A DNA stretch of 64,000 nucleotides from Annulohypoxylon bovei var. microspora (GCA_022836615.1 MU405244.1:62001-126000); one strand, 5' to 3'. Shown: positions 49,506 through 63,800, counted from the stretch's first letter. Notes: generated from the sequence alone by a model not told the origin. Made by a program: numbers and translations.

Positions 49506-50850
49506 TTTTGTCGAGGTACGACGATTGTATCACGAACAAAAAAGGCAAAAATGGTGGAGATACTGTTTTGGTCGTGGTGCCGACGACCTATACTTGATCT
49601 GGCGTTGAGCGGAGAGGCTCTGGGTTGTAGTAGGCTGTAGTAGGCTGTAAATTCTGTCGCAGAAACCTGGTTGGGGCGCCTGCTGTATCGAGTCTGGTGC
49701 GCTTCTCTTTGGTGCGCGGACACTGGCCGGAATAAAGTGGGAGGCAAGGCCCGAAGAATTCAAGTTCCAGTAGTGGAAATTATTATTATTAATTTTCGTC
49801 TTACTCTCGAAAAAAATGAGAGAAAAGGGAAAATAAGAAGAAAATTAAAATAAAAATTGCCTGTTTTGTTTGATAGTGTAGATGTGATGGGTACAGGTAG
49901 TGGTCTTTTTTATTTTTTTTTCTTCTTGGGTCTGTCTCTCGGTGCACCGGTTCGGGTGGTAGCTTGAGATTCGTCAGATAGGTTCGGTCAATCAATCAAC
50001 TTTTTGGTTGTGTTGTGTTCGTCCTGAAAAGGGTAGGTGGAAATGTCAGTCAATTGCCAAAACCGAAAAAAAAAGAAATAAGAAAATAAAATAATACAGA
50101 AAATAATAATGAAACTCAATTGGCGGCGCGAACCTCGAAAAAATAATAATAATAAAAAAGTGATTGACTGCACACTTTTGCACTACACAACTTGAGATGG
50201 TCGGTGCGTTTTTGCTTCGGATGTGCAAATAAAGTCAAGGGGAATTCTCAAAAGGGAGTCTCGGCGGTTGTCAAACGGTACGCTTTTGGAGTTAGACTTC
50301 CCCTGTGAGAAGAAAAGATCAAAACGTCGTCAGTATCAAACTCGGTTTGATTGATAGATCAGGAAAGGCGAATGCGGGATGATTGAAAAGAGGATAGCGA
50401 GGTGGTAGCACACGGGCTTTTGCGTGGTCATGGCCGCGCCAGTTTAAAAAGAAAAAAGGCAGGAGCTGCGGGGGCGTGGGCGCAGGGAATAGACCCAGCA
50501 TAGACCAGCAATAGCAGACGCGCTTGAGCCAGCTGGGTTTTGAAGAGGCACAGACTCACAAGAAAGCAGGCGCTGGCAGGCATTAGGCAAGTGGGCCAAA
50601 CTAAGTGGCGGGTCATGATTTCCCACTCTTTTTCGTTCTGATGAGTCCAGCAGCAGCAGCAACACCTGGGCAATAACAAGCCCTGGAGGCGAGCATGCGA
50701 GCCAGGAATCAGTTGGTACTCCCCTCCTAACCTTCCCCTGCTCCCACCCCCCCCCCAGCCCCAAGCTTAATACGCAGATACATCCCCTACTAGCTCTATC
50801 TAATCGTGGAGGCCATTTTTCAATACATCCAATCACGTACCTAGGTTTCG
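49506..50850 (-). promoter_or_regulatory. Long pyrimidine-rich leader and promoter of mcm1
   Basis: Read on the coding (minus) strand, this region is dominated by C/T tracts, including long T-rich runs over about 49795-50160 and CTGCTGCTG-like repeats near 50652. Such tracts are common in fungal leaders of regulatory genes. Apparent frames here are low-complexity shadows of these tracts. A leader intron is possible but cannot be fixed by eye. Confidence 0.4.
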
Positions 50851-53800
50851 GGCGAGCTAAGCTGCCTCTGTGCTTTAGTGCAGAGCTAGCACTTGTAGTA
50901 ATACCACTTTTGACGAAGTAACAACGACCCTCGGTGGACTAGGTAGTAGTAAGTGTTAGGGCGTTCGATACGCCTAGAATGAAGAGATGCAGTGTCGCGC
51001 GATTGATTGCTTGAATTCGCATGCACGCGTCAAGTGCTCTTCGGGGTACGAGATAAGTAGGCAGGTATTGGGAGTACGTAATGATGAGAGTGTCAAGGTG
51101 CTTCGGTGCTTGGTATTCGAGTTTCTAGTACGACGGAACCTGGTACTAGGTACTGGGCAATCAGATTTAAGGCGGTCGAGTAGATACCTAGGTACATGTA
51201 TGTATTGGATAAGAAGGTGGAGACCAGGCTTTTTGAGAATTTGGGAGAGAGTATTTTACTGAGGTAAAGGATGTCGCTCTCGACCAATCAAACTTTCGGA
51301 TTGGTGACATGGCTTACCGAAGGGGGGAACGCATGCAGTAGCTGCTTCTAAAATAACGGTGCAGAAATTTCCGCAAAACGTTCGGGTCCACTGCTTAGCT
51401 GCTAGAGACTGGAGTTAGGGCGACTGTACGTACCGAAATGCCCCGTGTGGTCTTATTAGTGATCTTTAGTAAATGCACTTGCGCACGGCTATCCTGGCAA
51501 ACGCCCCACATAAAGGCTATCTGCCACCTGCCATCTGCTAAAACCACCTAGGACCCGCAGGACCAAATTAGGTACTTGCCATATTCGGCACTGTGCGCGT
51601 TGTCTTATTCGACCTTGAGAAATGTCTCCATTTCTTTTTCATAACAAGCATCTCGGAAACGTCAACACTGATCAGCATCGTTATGAAGTCGTATAAGTGA
51701 ACTAAAATAGTTCAGTACTTACACGAAGCTATCGCGAGTATATCAAGCAATACCATGTCTTTAGAATCGGTTTTAACATAATGAGTAGACACGTTTGATC
51801 AGAATATAGCAGTATCAACGAATTGCTATGTCATCTCGCTAAGAGATATGCCGTCAGCTGCCGGTGACACCGTCGGAAAGAGTCCAAGACGCTACCTAAG
51901 TATTAAGTTACACTGCTTTGAACGTCAACGTCGAGGATTTCTGTTATTCAATTTAGCAAATACCATAAGCAAACACGTCAAATTTACTGGTTGTCATCGG
52001 ATAGGAGGGAGGGAGGAATCCCAAAGAGCAGTATCAAAATATCTAGTCCAGTTTAATATATGTTTGTGGTGTTATGTGTGAGAAGTCAGCACTGTCAGAC
52101 GGTTGAGAGGTGGTAGTATGCTGAGAAGACGATTGCATATCTTATCAGCAATGACAACACTTGAAAATGTACCTTGTTTGCTTGTCTTGCTACTATGGAG
52201 ATTCTTATGTGTTACAAGATATACTGGCAGATAGGAGTACATAGGTAACTAGGAGGCAAAATGCAAGGGCAAAGGCATTGTAATACAAGAATATAAAGAT
52301 GAGAGATCATCTTTATATATTATCGACATGATGCGTACACGACCATGTGTAACAGCCCATTTTTACCCTTAGCACAGTAACCACACCGAGTAGGTAACAA
52401 AGATGATACTTGATATAGTGATGTTTAAGCTCAACTGGTCGCTGCGGGGTATATATACTTAGTATTCTAGTCGATATGTTAAATCATGTAAGAGATTCGA
52501 TGTTGAAATACGATAAATGCCCTTAGTAAAGAGTCTCAAGGTAATACGAAACCCCCAAAGTTACTTAATTAGCCTGAGCCATGTACCTACACAGATAAAG
52601 TTAAAGATATTAAGCTGTAAATGGTGGCATGGAAAGTGTATGCTTACATCAACGTCAAAACGCCTTATGGAAGAGCCTCCTTACTTGGTCTTTTGTTATG
52701 AGTGGGATGGTCTAGATATTAAGGATAATACTCGATATGATGATTAAAGCTCATAGATAATTAATTAATTAATTATTATATATGTAACTCCGGAGTCGTG
52801 GCTAAGTAGTCTAGTTCTATGTCAGCTGTACATTTATGTATGATGTTAAAGATTAGTGTTGATGACAATGTTGTAAAGCGAGCGCATACAATTAACAACT
52901 TCTATGATGTTTTCTCCTTGCTACGCCGAGAATATTCGATTCTACATATGACGATTGTTTAAGCTTAGTAATGATTGTTCTAATATCGACATAGGTTTAC
53001 AATAGGTATTCTCGATGTGCAACTCTAGAGGCCATCGAAGTGAGAAGTTTATGCTGCTAGTTGTTGCAGATTTGCTTATTCGCATGAACCATCTTCATCG
53101 TTAAGACTGGCTACAGTCGCTCGAAGTTTATCTTGAGAAAATAGTGTGGTTTAGCTGTCGGTTCAAGACACATATATTTGCTGCATATTGGAGCTAGTAA
53201 TCGGCGATCGCTAGTGACTTATTAGCACGGTCAGTGGCCAGTCTTCTTTCTAGTAAGCAAAGTCTACATGAATACCGAAATTCAGCCTCCAAGTTATGAC
53301 CTCGGGATTTGGAAAGTAGGTTACAGGTGAAATTAAGCTTTCGAGGGTGGTTTGCTATAGGTACATCAATTCCCGGATATGGTGGTAGATATGGCACAGG
53401 TCACAGAACGTCTTCGAGATTTGCAAATCCAATACGCTGGTTTTCGACAGTGCGAATTTCCTCACGAGGGAAAGTTGAAGGTTGTTACTTACACAGATAC
53501 TACATCAGGACCCTACTCAATACATGTTGCACTGCATCACCATAGCCTGCAGACGTTCCATTGACGCTAGACACGCCATGTGCAGGTCATCCCAATATCC
53601 ATGATACCCCTGGAGGGCTGGAGGGGAAATATTCAATGTATGTATCTCTCGTTTATGCCGGCGTAATTCCGTAGACCCCCAAGAATTCCATGAGCTAGTT
53701 AGCTGGCTCGTCATCTGCGTCAGCGGCGCAGCAAACCATTCGATAGTATGTTGATGATTATCGTACATACATGATAAAGTATGTATATAGATAGGTAGGT

Positions 53801-56800
53801 AGGCAGGTACGTTAACTGGATGAGAGAGCACAGCAGCATCTCATTACTATGGCTGCATTTACGTACAGTAATGACTTTGATATTGAATAAAGGTGGCGAA
53901 GAGAGTCAGCAAGCTGGAGCCCGCTGACCCATGGGGGGGACCCTGACAGCCTGACAGGAACTCGACAGCAGCATTGACAAGCTCCTAGTGCTTACGGGGC
54001 GGAAAAGCAGCACCGCAAGTAGTCCCAGCACGTGTATTCTTTACAATCGGGGGGCAGGTGTACATAGAGAAATCAATAATTAGCCTCAATATTATTACAA
54101 TACCGTTCTTTGCACGAACTAGGGAATTCGGTGAAAGACGGTCTGCACTAAGCCTTCACGAACCGTCCTTTTTAGTTTTCTGAAGAATAGTTTGCAGAAG
54201 AATTTAACTATATAAAATAAATCGTGAGGACCTGGTCCTTGTGAGTTGTCGAAGGATTCGAGCAGACATATCGCTAATGCCGGATGGAATGCGTGCGCTT
54301 TTTGGAACACTTCGGCGGTGTCAACAATCCATCAAAAAGCTCAAGAATAGCACACATATCAGTACATACAATTTGTTTTGTACCTGTTCGCCTTTGCCAC
54401 CTGGCAGAATCCCCACTCTCATCGCGAAGGGTCTCGCACAGTGCAAGGTCTCACTGGTCTGAGGGGACGGTTCTTTCGTTGCAGCAATGCGGGCACACTT
54501 CCCATGCATGATGGGGGCGAGCAGGGGTCAAAAATCACTTTGCCTCCGTTCCAATGAGATGAAGGCCGTTCGACCATTTTGGAGCTGACCATATCGGGAA
54601 TCAATCCAGCGTGCTGGTAGTGTGTTTTCATCTTTATTACCTACGGTAGCAACTTCGTCCAGCTATGTAAGTCATGTATGTAATCCGTAAAGTAAAAAAA
54701 AGCCATCGTGTTTCGAGTCAGACGCTGTCAAGACTATCTTTAGCATCAAACTCCATCCTATGTATAAATGCCCATATACTGCGACCAGGCAGAAAGCAGT
54801 GGGCGTAGCTGGATGAGTAATAGAGACGCCCTCGAGGAGGATCGCCATTAAAGCCGAAGTCACGTTGATTGGCCGATTTACTACGGTGTACCAGCAAAAG
54901 ACTCAATTGTCAATGTGCCTACGGAAGCACCCTACCGACGTGTGCCTCGCACAGACTTGATGCTTCACAAAGCACAGATGGCGGCCGAGGATGAAAATGT
55001 CCACTAGTAGTTGTTCATTTCGAAAAAGAAGACCAACTTTGGACATTGGTCCAAGAAGTGACTATTCAGAGGCGGATTCAGAGATGATACAGGATAAGTT
55101 CACCCTTCATATCAATTGGTGTTGTCTCTCGTCTCACGAGATACGCGGAGAAGTCGACTAGGCTCGCTAGCCTCTAACACGATTGCACCATTTGCCCCGT
55201 ATGGAGCTATAACACTAGGGCCGTAACGTTGATGTAGAAAAGCGGGGGTAATGATACCGTCTTAATTCGCTTTGCTCGTCAAATGGGCGGAGTGTACATG
55301 GAGCAGCAGACCCTGAAGCGCGAGGGAGGAAGTCATACACGGTAGTAGCCTCGGAACAAATGTATTATGTATGTATTATGTATTACATACCTTCGGACCA
55401 TTCAGGAGCGGGCGTTTAATTCGGGTTTATCGAGATGAGAAGTTGGCAAGCATGCTAGACGAGCAAGACGGGCAGGACGGGTCTTTGTGGAAGACTAAGT
55501 TTCCGAATATCTAGTCGATGATACATACGTAATACACTGGGCAATAGTAGCTGATTAGACAAGTTTAGAATACCAACATCAGATATAAGAGGGTTGAGAT
55601 GAGATGTCGTCAGTTTAGACAATTAACAATTGCTGCCGCTGATCAAGAAAGGGAAAAGCGCCAATCTCTCAACCCACGAGGCGTCCAGATTGAGGTTCGA
55701 GGGCGGCCCGCGGTAGGACAAAGCCTTTTCCTTTTTGTGCGGTTCGGCGCGATCTTCTTTTCCCTTTGGTCCCCAGGCTTTGCAGGCTTGCAGGCTTGCA
55801 AAAAGTTGACAGGGTCCTAAGCAAATCATACAACGTAGTCCCACTTAAGCCACTCCATATTCTCGAGAGGTTGGGGTTCCTAGGGGTTCCAAGCTTCCTT
55901 GTTCGCGGCATGGCTTCGTATGTAGGATCGATGAGAAATTGGAGAATGACCGATCTTCCACATCCATGCCATACCCTCTGCGTAGTAGTGAACGGGATTA
56001 TTAGCTGGAGCTAGTGGTCGCGTAGTAGTCTACCTGCCTATGTAATGTGAATATTGCAATACTAGGTACGCAGGTGGGTGATTGGAACTCGGACAAGCTC
56101 TTGAAAAATTTGGTCGGAAAAGGAAATTACTGATACTCTAGTGGCGCTATTCTAACAAACGCGACGCGCTCGCGCTCACGAAATCAGCAAGGATGACGGT
56201 ATGGAGGCAGGCTCTCTAATCATGTTGCAACTTGGAAATGTTTGTTAGGTATGTGCTAACAATGTTGAAAAAACTCTTGCTATGTGAAACTTTTGAAAAG
56301 ATCTAAGTACACACATACCTACCCCCTAAACAGTACATACTGTAGATACTAGTACCCAGATAGTACTTATATAACCTTGACAATGACCTACCTATCGTCG
56401 TAGTCTTGCTTCTAATGTATACGTGACCATTAGAAGAAGTACTATAAACTACCTAGACATCCCGATATTGAATACACGTTGAACAAGCTTTCGGCGAAGC
56501 TTCCGTGTCTGTGACCACGACTTCGCTTCTAGGTGACTTGACTTTCCACCTGTATCACAATCAATACTTTCCCCCCATAAGCGCTGTGGCGATCTAGAGG
56601 AGGCCACCTCTCGACGCCACCAACTCGCAATATAAGAATCCATTGGTCGTCTCTCCACATCCGGATGACACTCTGAGTCCAGTGTCTCGCCTGAAAGTCA
56701 AAGGATGCCGAACCACGGCACCGGGCGAACTCATACTCATACTCACCAGCACCACCTCACACTTCCTCGACCGTGCTGGCGGGGGACCAGCGCTGCCGGT

Positions 56801-57449
56801 GATGTGGGCTCAGCGGCACGTGTGTATGCCTAGACTCTGCCTAGGTACGTGACATCATGAAGAATGTCGCCAGTACGGCACGGCATGAAAGCGTTCTCGT
56901 AATTACTACCCGCGGCGCGGTCCTGCTGCTCGACCAGAGTTCATCCCACACGCTCCAAGTCTCGGTGTCTCAGCCAGTTGAGCATACCTTCGAGGTCTCA
57001 CGCACCTACATAGCTACCTACCTACCTACCTAGGTAACTACGTAGATAGTTAACTACAGGAATATTGCAGTACGTAGCTGATGCGGTGCTCGCCGTACGA
57101 GGTACCGAGCCCTCGGGACTCAGCAGGCTGTAGGGCAAGGTAGCATCGCGGTTCCCGTCTCCCGAGCGCCATCGTCGATTTGGCTGACCACATCTCTCTC
57201 ACTCCCTCTCCTTGCGTCCCCCGCCGACATGCCAGTTGCCGTTCGCGACACGGTCGCGCGGGCGGGCGAGCCAATGTCCGCCCCGCCAAGCACCCAGTCC
57301 GCGGGCGAGTTGGGTGGTGGCGGACGCAGGGTGGTGAGGAGCCAATCGAGAATCCGGCGGCCTACTTCCGAGCGGTGCCATCGAGACGCAGCACGACGGC
57401 AGCGCCGTTGCTTGTCGAGCTTATGTATGTGCCACCTAAACCTTAGATA
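50851..57449. other. Intergenic, nothing firmly recognised
   Basis: It holds CCTA/TAGG tracts (53791-53810, 57014-57036), an 8-bp GCAGGCTT repeat near 55780, a TGTATTATG repeat near 55363-55383 and a 62-codon protein-like frame at 53379-53564. No complete gene was found. The G+C content rises towards 56900-57440. Confidence 0.45.
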
Positions 57450-57995
57450 CCGCAGCGGGAATCTATGGTTTTTGAAAACGGTTATTTATAGCCAAATAAC
57501 GGTTGTTTTAAGGTGGGAACGGTTGTTGTAAAATAGGAACGATTATTGTTAAAAAAATGATTTTTAAAAGTGGACCAGTAGTTAAAAGCTTCGATTTTAT
57601 TGGACCGTTTGTATCGAATCTTAATAAATAATTTTTTTAAACCTTAAAATCGTTAAAAAAACTTTAAGTTTTTATTTATTTACCCATTTATTATATATAT
57701 TTATATAATATTTATATAATATTTATTTTATAAATTTATTTTATCGCGTTAAATTAATTAATTTATTATTATAAATGTTAAATTTATTTAATTAAGTTTT
57801 ATATTTATTTATTTATTTATTTAAAATGTATATATTTTTATATTATTATATTAAAATTTAATTTAATTATATTAAATCCGTCGATTTTAATTAAATTAAA
57901 TTAAATAAAATAAATAAATGGTAAATAAAAATATTATTAATGTAATATTTAATTTTAATTAATAAAATTAATTAAATAAATAAATTAAACTTTAA

Positions 57996-58030
<35 letters not shown>

Positions 58031-58339
58031 AAAATTAATAATTTATTTAAATATTATTTAATTACGTTAAATTAATATTTTATATATATATAATTATATA
58101 TTTACGTAAATAAATAATAAATAAATAAAATAAATATATAATAATGAAAATAATAAAATAAATAATTTATTTAATTAAAACTTATAATAAATATTTATTA
58201 ATAATAATTAAAAAACGTTTATAAGTTAAAAATCGTTTTTAGGTTAATAACGATTCCTTTCCAACTCCACGGCTGTTAATGGGCTGATTGGAAACAACGT
58301 CTAATAACCGTTTTCAGCAACCATAGATTCCCGCTGCGA
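57450..58339. mobile_element. DNA-transposon-like element with terminal inverted repeats, A+T-degraded
   Basis: The left end from 57450 reads CCGCAGCGGGAATCTATGG; the right end, reversed from 58339, reads TCGCAGCGGGAATCTATGG. The match continues inward: 20 identical bases, two mismatches, then TGAAAACGGTTATT identical at both ends, for about 37 bp in all. TA flanks each end (57448-57449 and 58340-58341), consistent with a TA target duplication as made by Tc1/mariner-type elements. Sub-terminal sequences around 57535-57575 and 58215-58260 also resemble each other in inverted orientation. The interior (about 57540-58260) is almost pure A/T with TAAA repeats and no usable frame. It therefore has no transposase and is a non-autonomous or mutated copy. 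Confidence 0.8.
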
Positions 58340-60039
58340 TAGGTAGGTAGGCACCTACATACATAGCAGTGTGCGCTGGGCGCTGCATAAGTTCTTCGGC
58401 GCCCTTCCCGAGGTTACAGCCACTGTGCTACATAGCATCAGCCAGCCATCTTGAGGAATTCCGTAGATAGGAGATAGGTAGGTAGGCATTCCCATGATTC
58501 ACACGTGAGAGGCTTGCAGGAACAGCAGGAAACGAATCGGTAGGGGGGTGGGATCTGAAAGCGAGGAGGATGACGACGCGATTTCCGTCGTGCTCGAAAC
58601 TAGGTTAACCCATCTTGTCTACATAGTGGTTTGTTAATGACCATATTATTGCCCTTCCCTGCCCTACTGAGATCTCCATGTAGGAAGGCGTCGGCACGTT
58701 TGTCTAAGATGGTGTTCTATTTTAACCATCGAATCGTGGCTGGTTCGTGCCTTGACGATCCTTTGCAATCTGATCGAAATTTTGTGGGTTACAGCGGATG
58801 ATGTGCTGCAGGGTGTGTAGGTATGCGTGTGCGGCATAGCCGCATCAGAACTCGAAACGCATGGATCATTTACTCGAGGACGTTTGAGCTTCTGGATCTT
58901 TTCCCTCATCTTCAGTGTGAATGTTTCTAGTCGGGAAAGTCTTAAGTCTCGGATAGGGGGTTGATGTTATTAGACATTGTTACTGGTGTAACTCAGGTAA
59001 AGACCCGAAGACTCGAACTCAACTTTAGTCTTTAGATACCTATGGCTGCTATGGATACGAAGTAATTAACATCTCGGCGGCGATGATGAGGCTCTTTGTA
59101 AAACTTTCCCATTAGGGACATACTCAACGAAATTGAAGAATCCCATCACAGTAATCTACGAGTACGTATTTATCTTGGCATATAATTCACATCATGGATG
59201 TTGTCAGAGCCTCAGACCGATATCATGCGATGCTATCCTCGCTGCCTCAGTTGGTTTGGTGTTGACGAATTCCTCGTCCTGATTGGATAGAAAGCCATTT
59301 CATCTTCAGACAGGATGTGCGTAATTGGGTGCACTGCTCAGGATACGGTACGTGCCCGGTCTTCAACACCAGGCCACCCATGTCCAACTCCTACCCCTTA
59401 CAGTCCTGAAACATCAAGCGTGAGGGATCGCGCATCGTCTTTCAAGTCTCGATCCCTTCTCGCCTTCTTTCTGGACTCTTGGTAGGCGGAGCCCCAGCTG
59501 GTGTAGCGTTTTCACTTTCGTTTCTGCTTCGGGTCAGGCCATCCTGCTTTTCTGCAGTCGTAATTCTTTCCCATCCCCCCTCGTGTGCTGGTTTTCGCAC
59601 TTATCACCCATTTCGGCATCGTCCGGTTTAGTTTTAGGTAGCTTTTCTTCCTTTCTAGCAGCCCGGCGCTTGCGTAATATTCTCTTGTCCAGTCAGTCGA
59701 CTTTATTGACCCTTCCGATTCTTGTCGTGCTATGCATCGTATTCATCTTTAGGATTTTATTCCCTTCTTTTCTAATTTGTTTTTCTTTTCGCTTCGTGAT
59801 CCCCTCTTCCCTTCCTTTCGGCTTCAAGGTCGAGGTGTAGGTGCTGTCGCGCTGCCCTTCCGTTCTTTTTGCTACTGCTACTACTTGTTATTCGCCTTGC
59901 TACCTATCTTCGCCGCCCGCGATAGCCTTTTACGAAAGACGCCGGTCGTCGATTAACGCTTTGAAAATACGATTTCACGTACTGGAGGAATAGAAGGAAA
60001 TTAGGCATTAAGAGCTAGGAAACTATTCAACATATCAAG
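58340..60039 (+). promoter_or_regulatory. Intergenic and pyrimidine-rich leader of PLS1
   Basis: From about 59380 onward the plus strand is rich in C and T (for example 59450-59480, 59560-59660, 59750-59820), typical of a fungal promoter and 5' leader. TAGG tracts lie at 58341-58351 and 58473-58488. An 85-codon frame at 59583-59840 is a low-complexity effect of the pyrimidine bias. The PLS1 start is preceded by CAAG. Confidence 0.4.
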
Positions 60040-60848
60040 ATGGTCAACAAGGTGCTTACGGCCTTCGTGGTCACCGATGGATTGTTCGTGTCTATGGGTG
60101 CTATTATGCTGGGATTCTCTATCATCGTCCAACAAACCTGCTTCAATGCGCCGAACGATGGAAACGAGGCGGCCCGCGATCTTCTTTACCAGAGGTTTCC
60201 CTTTACAGGTAAGAAGCAATCTACATCTGGTGTAGACAGAATAAAGGTTGTAGTAGACCATTAATTTGCTGACGGGTTATCAGCTGGAATTGTCAATGCC
60301 ATTTTCGTATTGGTCACCTTCTTAGTTACGATCCCCTCGTTAGCGACAAATAACAGGAGCTTGTTGAAGCTTGCTGCGTACATGGTTGTGGTAGATGCCA
60401 TCTTTACCTTGGGTATCGGTGTAGATTTGTGGATCATCACCCTGAAGATGAAGGCCGAATTCCAATCGATCTGGTTCTCCCAACCGGCTAATGTTCAAGA
60501 GCTGATGCAGACGGCTGTGAGTAATAGACGTTATATTCTCCGTCTCATCGATTTGATCTAACCCCGCTATAGTTCAGCTGCTGTGGCTTTTTCAATAGCA
60601 GCTCTCCTGCCTTCATCACCGATGCGACCTGCCCCAGTCCTGCTACCGCCGCCCTTATGAGGGGTTGCTCTACCCCCCTCACCTCATTCGGTAACACATT
60701 TGTGGACAACATCTTCACTGCCGTGTTTGGTATGGTCGGTGTCGATACCGTATTACTTATGGCCATCGCCTGCCTGCTCAAGGACCGAAAGGAGCGCGAA
60801 CGATTCCGCTACATCGACGAGAAGACCGGTGCTCGAAGCTCGTTCTAA
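60040..60848 (+). CDS. pls1: PLS1-type tetraspanin
   Basis: This is a four-pass membrane protein; in plant-pathogenic relatives PLS1 is needed for the penetration peg, and in others for ascospore germination. Exons are 60040-60208, 60284-60516 and 60573-60848. Introns are 75 and 56 nt; donors are GTAAGA and GTGAGT, acceptors TTATCAG and GCTATAG. The product has 225 residues, the size known for PLS1. TM1 is about residues 8-30, TM2 about 58-78 and TM3 about 84-105. The large outer loop follows with the CCG signature (FSCCGFFN, residues 135-142) and further cysteines at 154 and 166, giving the usual four. TM4 is about 180-203, followed by a charged cytoplasmic tail starting KDRKERERFRY. Intron 2 falls right before the CCG motif. 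All signature residues are present. Confidence 0.9.
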
Positions 60849-63800
60849 GTCAGCCCAACGGCCACTATCTTCCGCTACGACGTACTGCGCACCATGGATT
60901 GGTTAATGTGTGTACTGCACTGCGGTCGCGTAGCGATTCGATTTGTCGAAGATAGAGATCCATCCATTGATCCTGTTCGACGAACTCGTACGAGATCATG
61001 TCGAATAGAAAAATGTTCGAATTCTAATAATTCAAACCCCGGAGTTTTCGAGCTTGGAATTTTAAGTAGATATCTACTCATACGGAAGCGTACTGGGATT
61101 ATTGGGCGTGTTCTTAGAGAATCTGGAACTAATGTAAATATGGCCTATTATTTGGATTCGTTCCGATTTCAGCGTTTCTTATATCCTGCTCTTTTTGGTG
61201 TTTATGATAGAGCTATACCTAGTATTTAGTTATGGGACTACAATGTATATTCTTTCTACGTGGTATCCGGATCTTGTAAGCCACAATCTCGAATACGTTG
61301 CTCTAAATTTTCAGTAAAATATCGATGGTCAGCATGGATTACGGTGGGCACCTAATCAAGAAAAGAAGATATCTCAAACAAACATCTCAGTATCCCTCAT
61401 AATGTCAAGCATAATAAATGAAAGAAACAGAAGTATATTCCAAACTAATGTATCCTAACCGGAAATACACGGTGAAATACGACTACGTCCCTAAACCTTC
61501 ATACCCTAGGTGCTGTGTTGCAGTGCCTTCCATAGACAACAGCATACAGGCACATACCTCTCTTAACTTTATCGTCATAACACAAGTCATCCAGATCATT
61601 GTCTAGCCACACCGATGTTATCAGATCAAGAGTAGAGATCATCCATATGCCTAAGCACCGTCCAGTTGGCGGGAAAAGGCACCACTCTGTTGATATGAAG
61701 GCATGATAGAGAAAGGCCTCCCAAATCAACCCCGCCCAACATCAACAACCCAAGTATCGTCAATTCGTAAGTCGTATGATAATCCGGTTCCTCATAAGCA
61801 AGAGCATCAGAACGTTTCTCATGGCCAACTCGGTTTCGAAAACAACAGGAAGTTGGTGAGTCCCAGGTTCGGAACGACGAATCGAAATAGGCCAGTAACT
61901 TGACAATCGTAGCCATACTCTCCGTAAAACGTCCCAGAAGAAGTGAAAGGTCTCCCAAAAAAAAAATGAACACCCCCGTCCCCTCTCATCCATCCCCACG
62001 ACGTCGTCGTCCATCGGGATACGACAGACATCTCCAAGAGACAGCGAAGTCTCAACCAAAGGGGGCCGGCACAGCAACAGATATCAATCGCGGCAAGCGA
62101 GTCGGCTGGAGTCGATCAACAGCGGCCATTCGACCGAGAACCGGTATGAGCGATTCGATCGGGAAGGCCGTGGACGGACTTCGCGCGGACTCGAACTTTT
62201 TCGTCGTGAGAATCGTATCGTCGGCGCGGCACGCACATCTTCGAGATACTCTCTCTAATCCGTCTTCAATCGGGGGAGTCGTATCGACCAAGGTCGGTTC
62301 CGTCAAGTGCGGACGGACTGTTAAAAGTGGTCGAGGTTGTTCATGTGGACCAAGGCGAGTGGCCGGAGGATTCCGAGAGTACGATTAAATACTCTACGGT
62401 AATCAAACCCCGTCACGTCAAACCTGATACGGCGTAGTGAGCAGCCTGCCTCGAGACAGTGGATGTCGATCGAGGAAGGGCATCACTACGTATGGACCGG
62501 TGACCGCGGTCGGCGGGGTGCAAATTCGTCAGCATGAAAGGAGGAGGGGTGAACCTGCAACTCGATTCATCCCAACAGGGCGGCATAACCGGCCCTGAAG
62601 GGAGGCAACAACTTGCCCGATCTCACGGAGAGATAGGGGGTGAAGTTGCCTGCGCGAGAAAGCACGGGGAAGGAAGAGAAAGAGAAAGATTTCATTTTAC
62701 TGGGGGCGACCACTTTATGTATAGTATTTCCCAGTGTTATGGCGTAATTATACATTAGGCTAGGGGAGCAAGGGGGGGTCAGGTGTGACGGGATGAAGCC
62801 TGTTCTCAGCCATATTGCTATATTAAGCTTTACTCTACAGATTTAGGCGAATCCTAATTTCCAATAGTAACACTTAAGGTTGGTGTGTCCGAAGAGCTGG
62901 GTTCCAAGGTTTAGGTAGCTTTGACCTCGATAACTTTGTTGTTCGTCTGTCCGTCTAATTCGTCTAGTCTATCTCGCCTATTAGTATTGTGATGGTGACA
63001 GGGTGATAGCTACATAGATTTCGAGAATGCCAATACGAAGATCATCTCTTCGTATCCTGCTTATGGGCAAACAAGAATCCTCTCACCCATTGGGTGATAC
63101 CTACTTCGGGAAAGCGATCGAAGCAAGGATCTAGGTCATATTAGCCGCATCTTACACACGTACGTCATACCACGTATGGAACCACCGAGCCATTCCATTT
63201 CTAGAGGACAAACAGGTTTTTAGGCCTCAATATCTCGGACGCCTCAGATGCACAATGCCCCGCTCGCTGTGGCGCTTCGCTTTCCTATTCGGGAAGCATA
63301 TCGAGATGGCAAGCCACATGTCTTTGATCTATGACACAACATCTCGGTCCCGTTCGTCTATGTATCAAAAGGCTTGAGCCCTACCGGACCTTTTACGCCG
63401 GCTTGGTTCCCCTAGGCGCGCGATTACTGCATGGGCGAATTAAAATGTTAAATGCTCAGGCCAATTCGATTGTTCCCCTTCTTAGTTTTTAGATCATGAT
63501 GACGGAGAACGAGCGGGGCCCATCACAACGGTCTTGTCGCAATGTTGTTGTGACGTCAACTTCTTTTATACAGACCATCCACGAGGCCGACTCCCCATAT
63601 CCCTAGCGAGATTGTCAAAGACCGGTGCTTTATGCACGTAATTATTATTGGAGATTAGCAGTGACTTGACATATCACCTCCGTGTTGGTATGTATACAAC
63701 TAAATAGGTACTTAGAGCACTGGAGATATTCTAGTTATCGTGCCGTGACCCGAGCACATACATGTATGTAATTGCTTTTGTTGAAACCCGGCAATTAGGT

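Noticed and set aside
59583..59840. 85-codon frame upstream of PLS1 with a hydrophobic look
   Set aside because: It is produced by the C/T-rich leader (Leu, Ser, Phe and Pro codons) and is better read as 5' untranslated sequence.
61900..62388. 162-codon plus-strand frame rich in Arg, Ser and Gly
   Set aside because: Composition fits a G+C-rich stretch; an opposing 84-codon frame exists and no motif or exon structure is visible.
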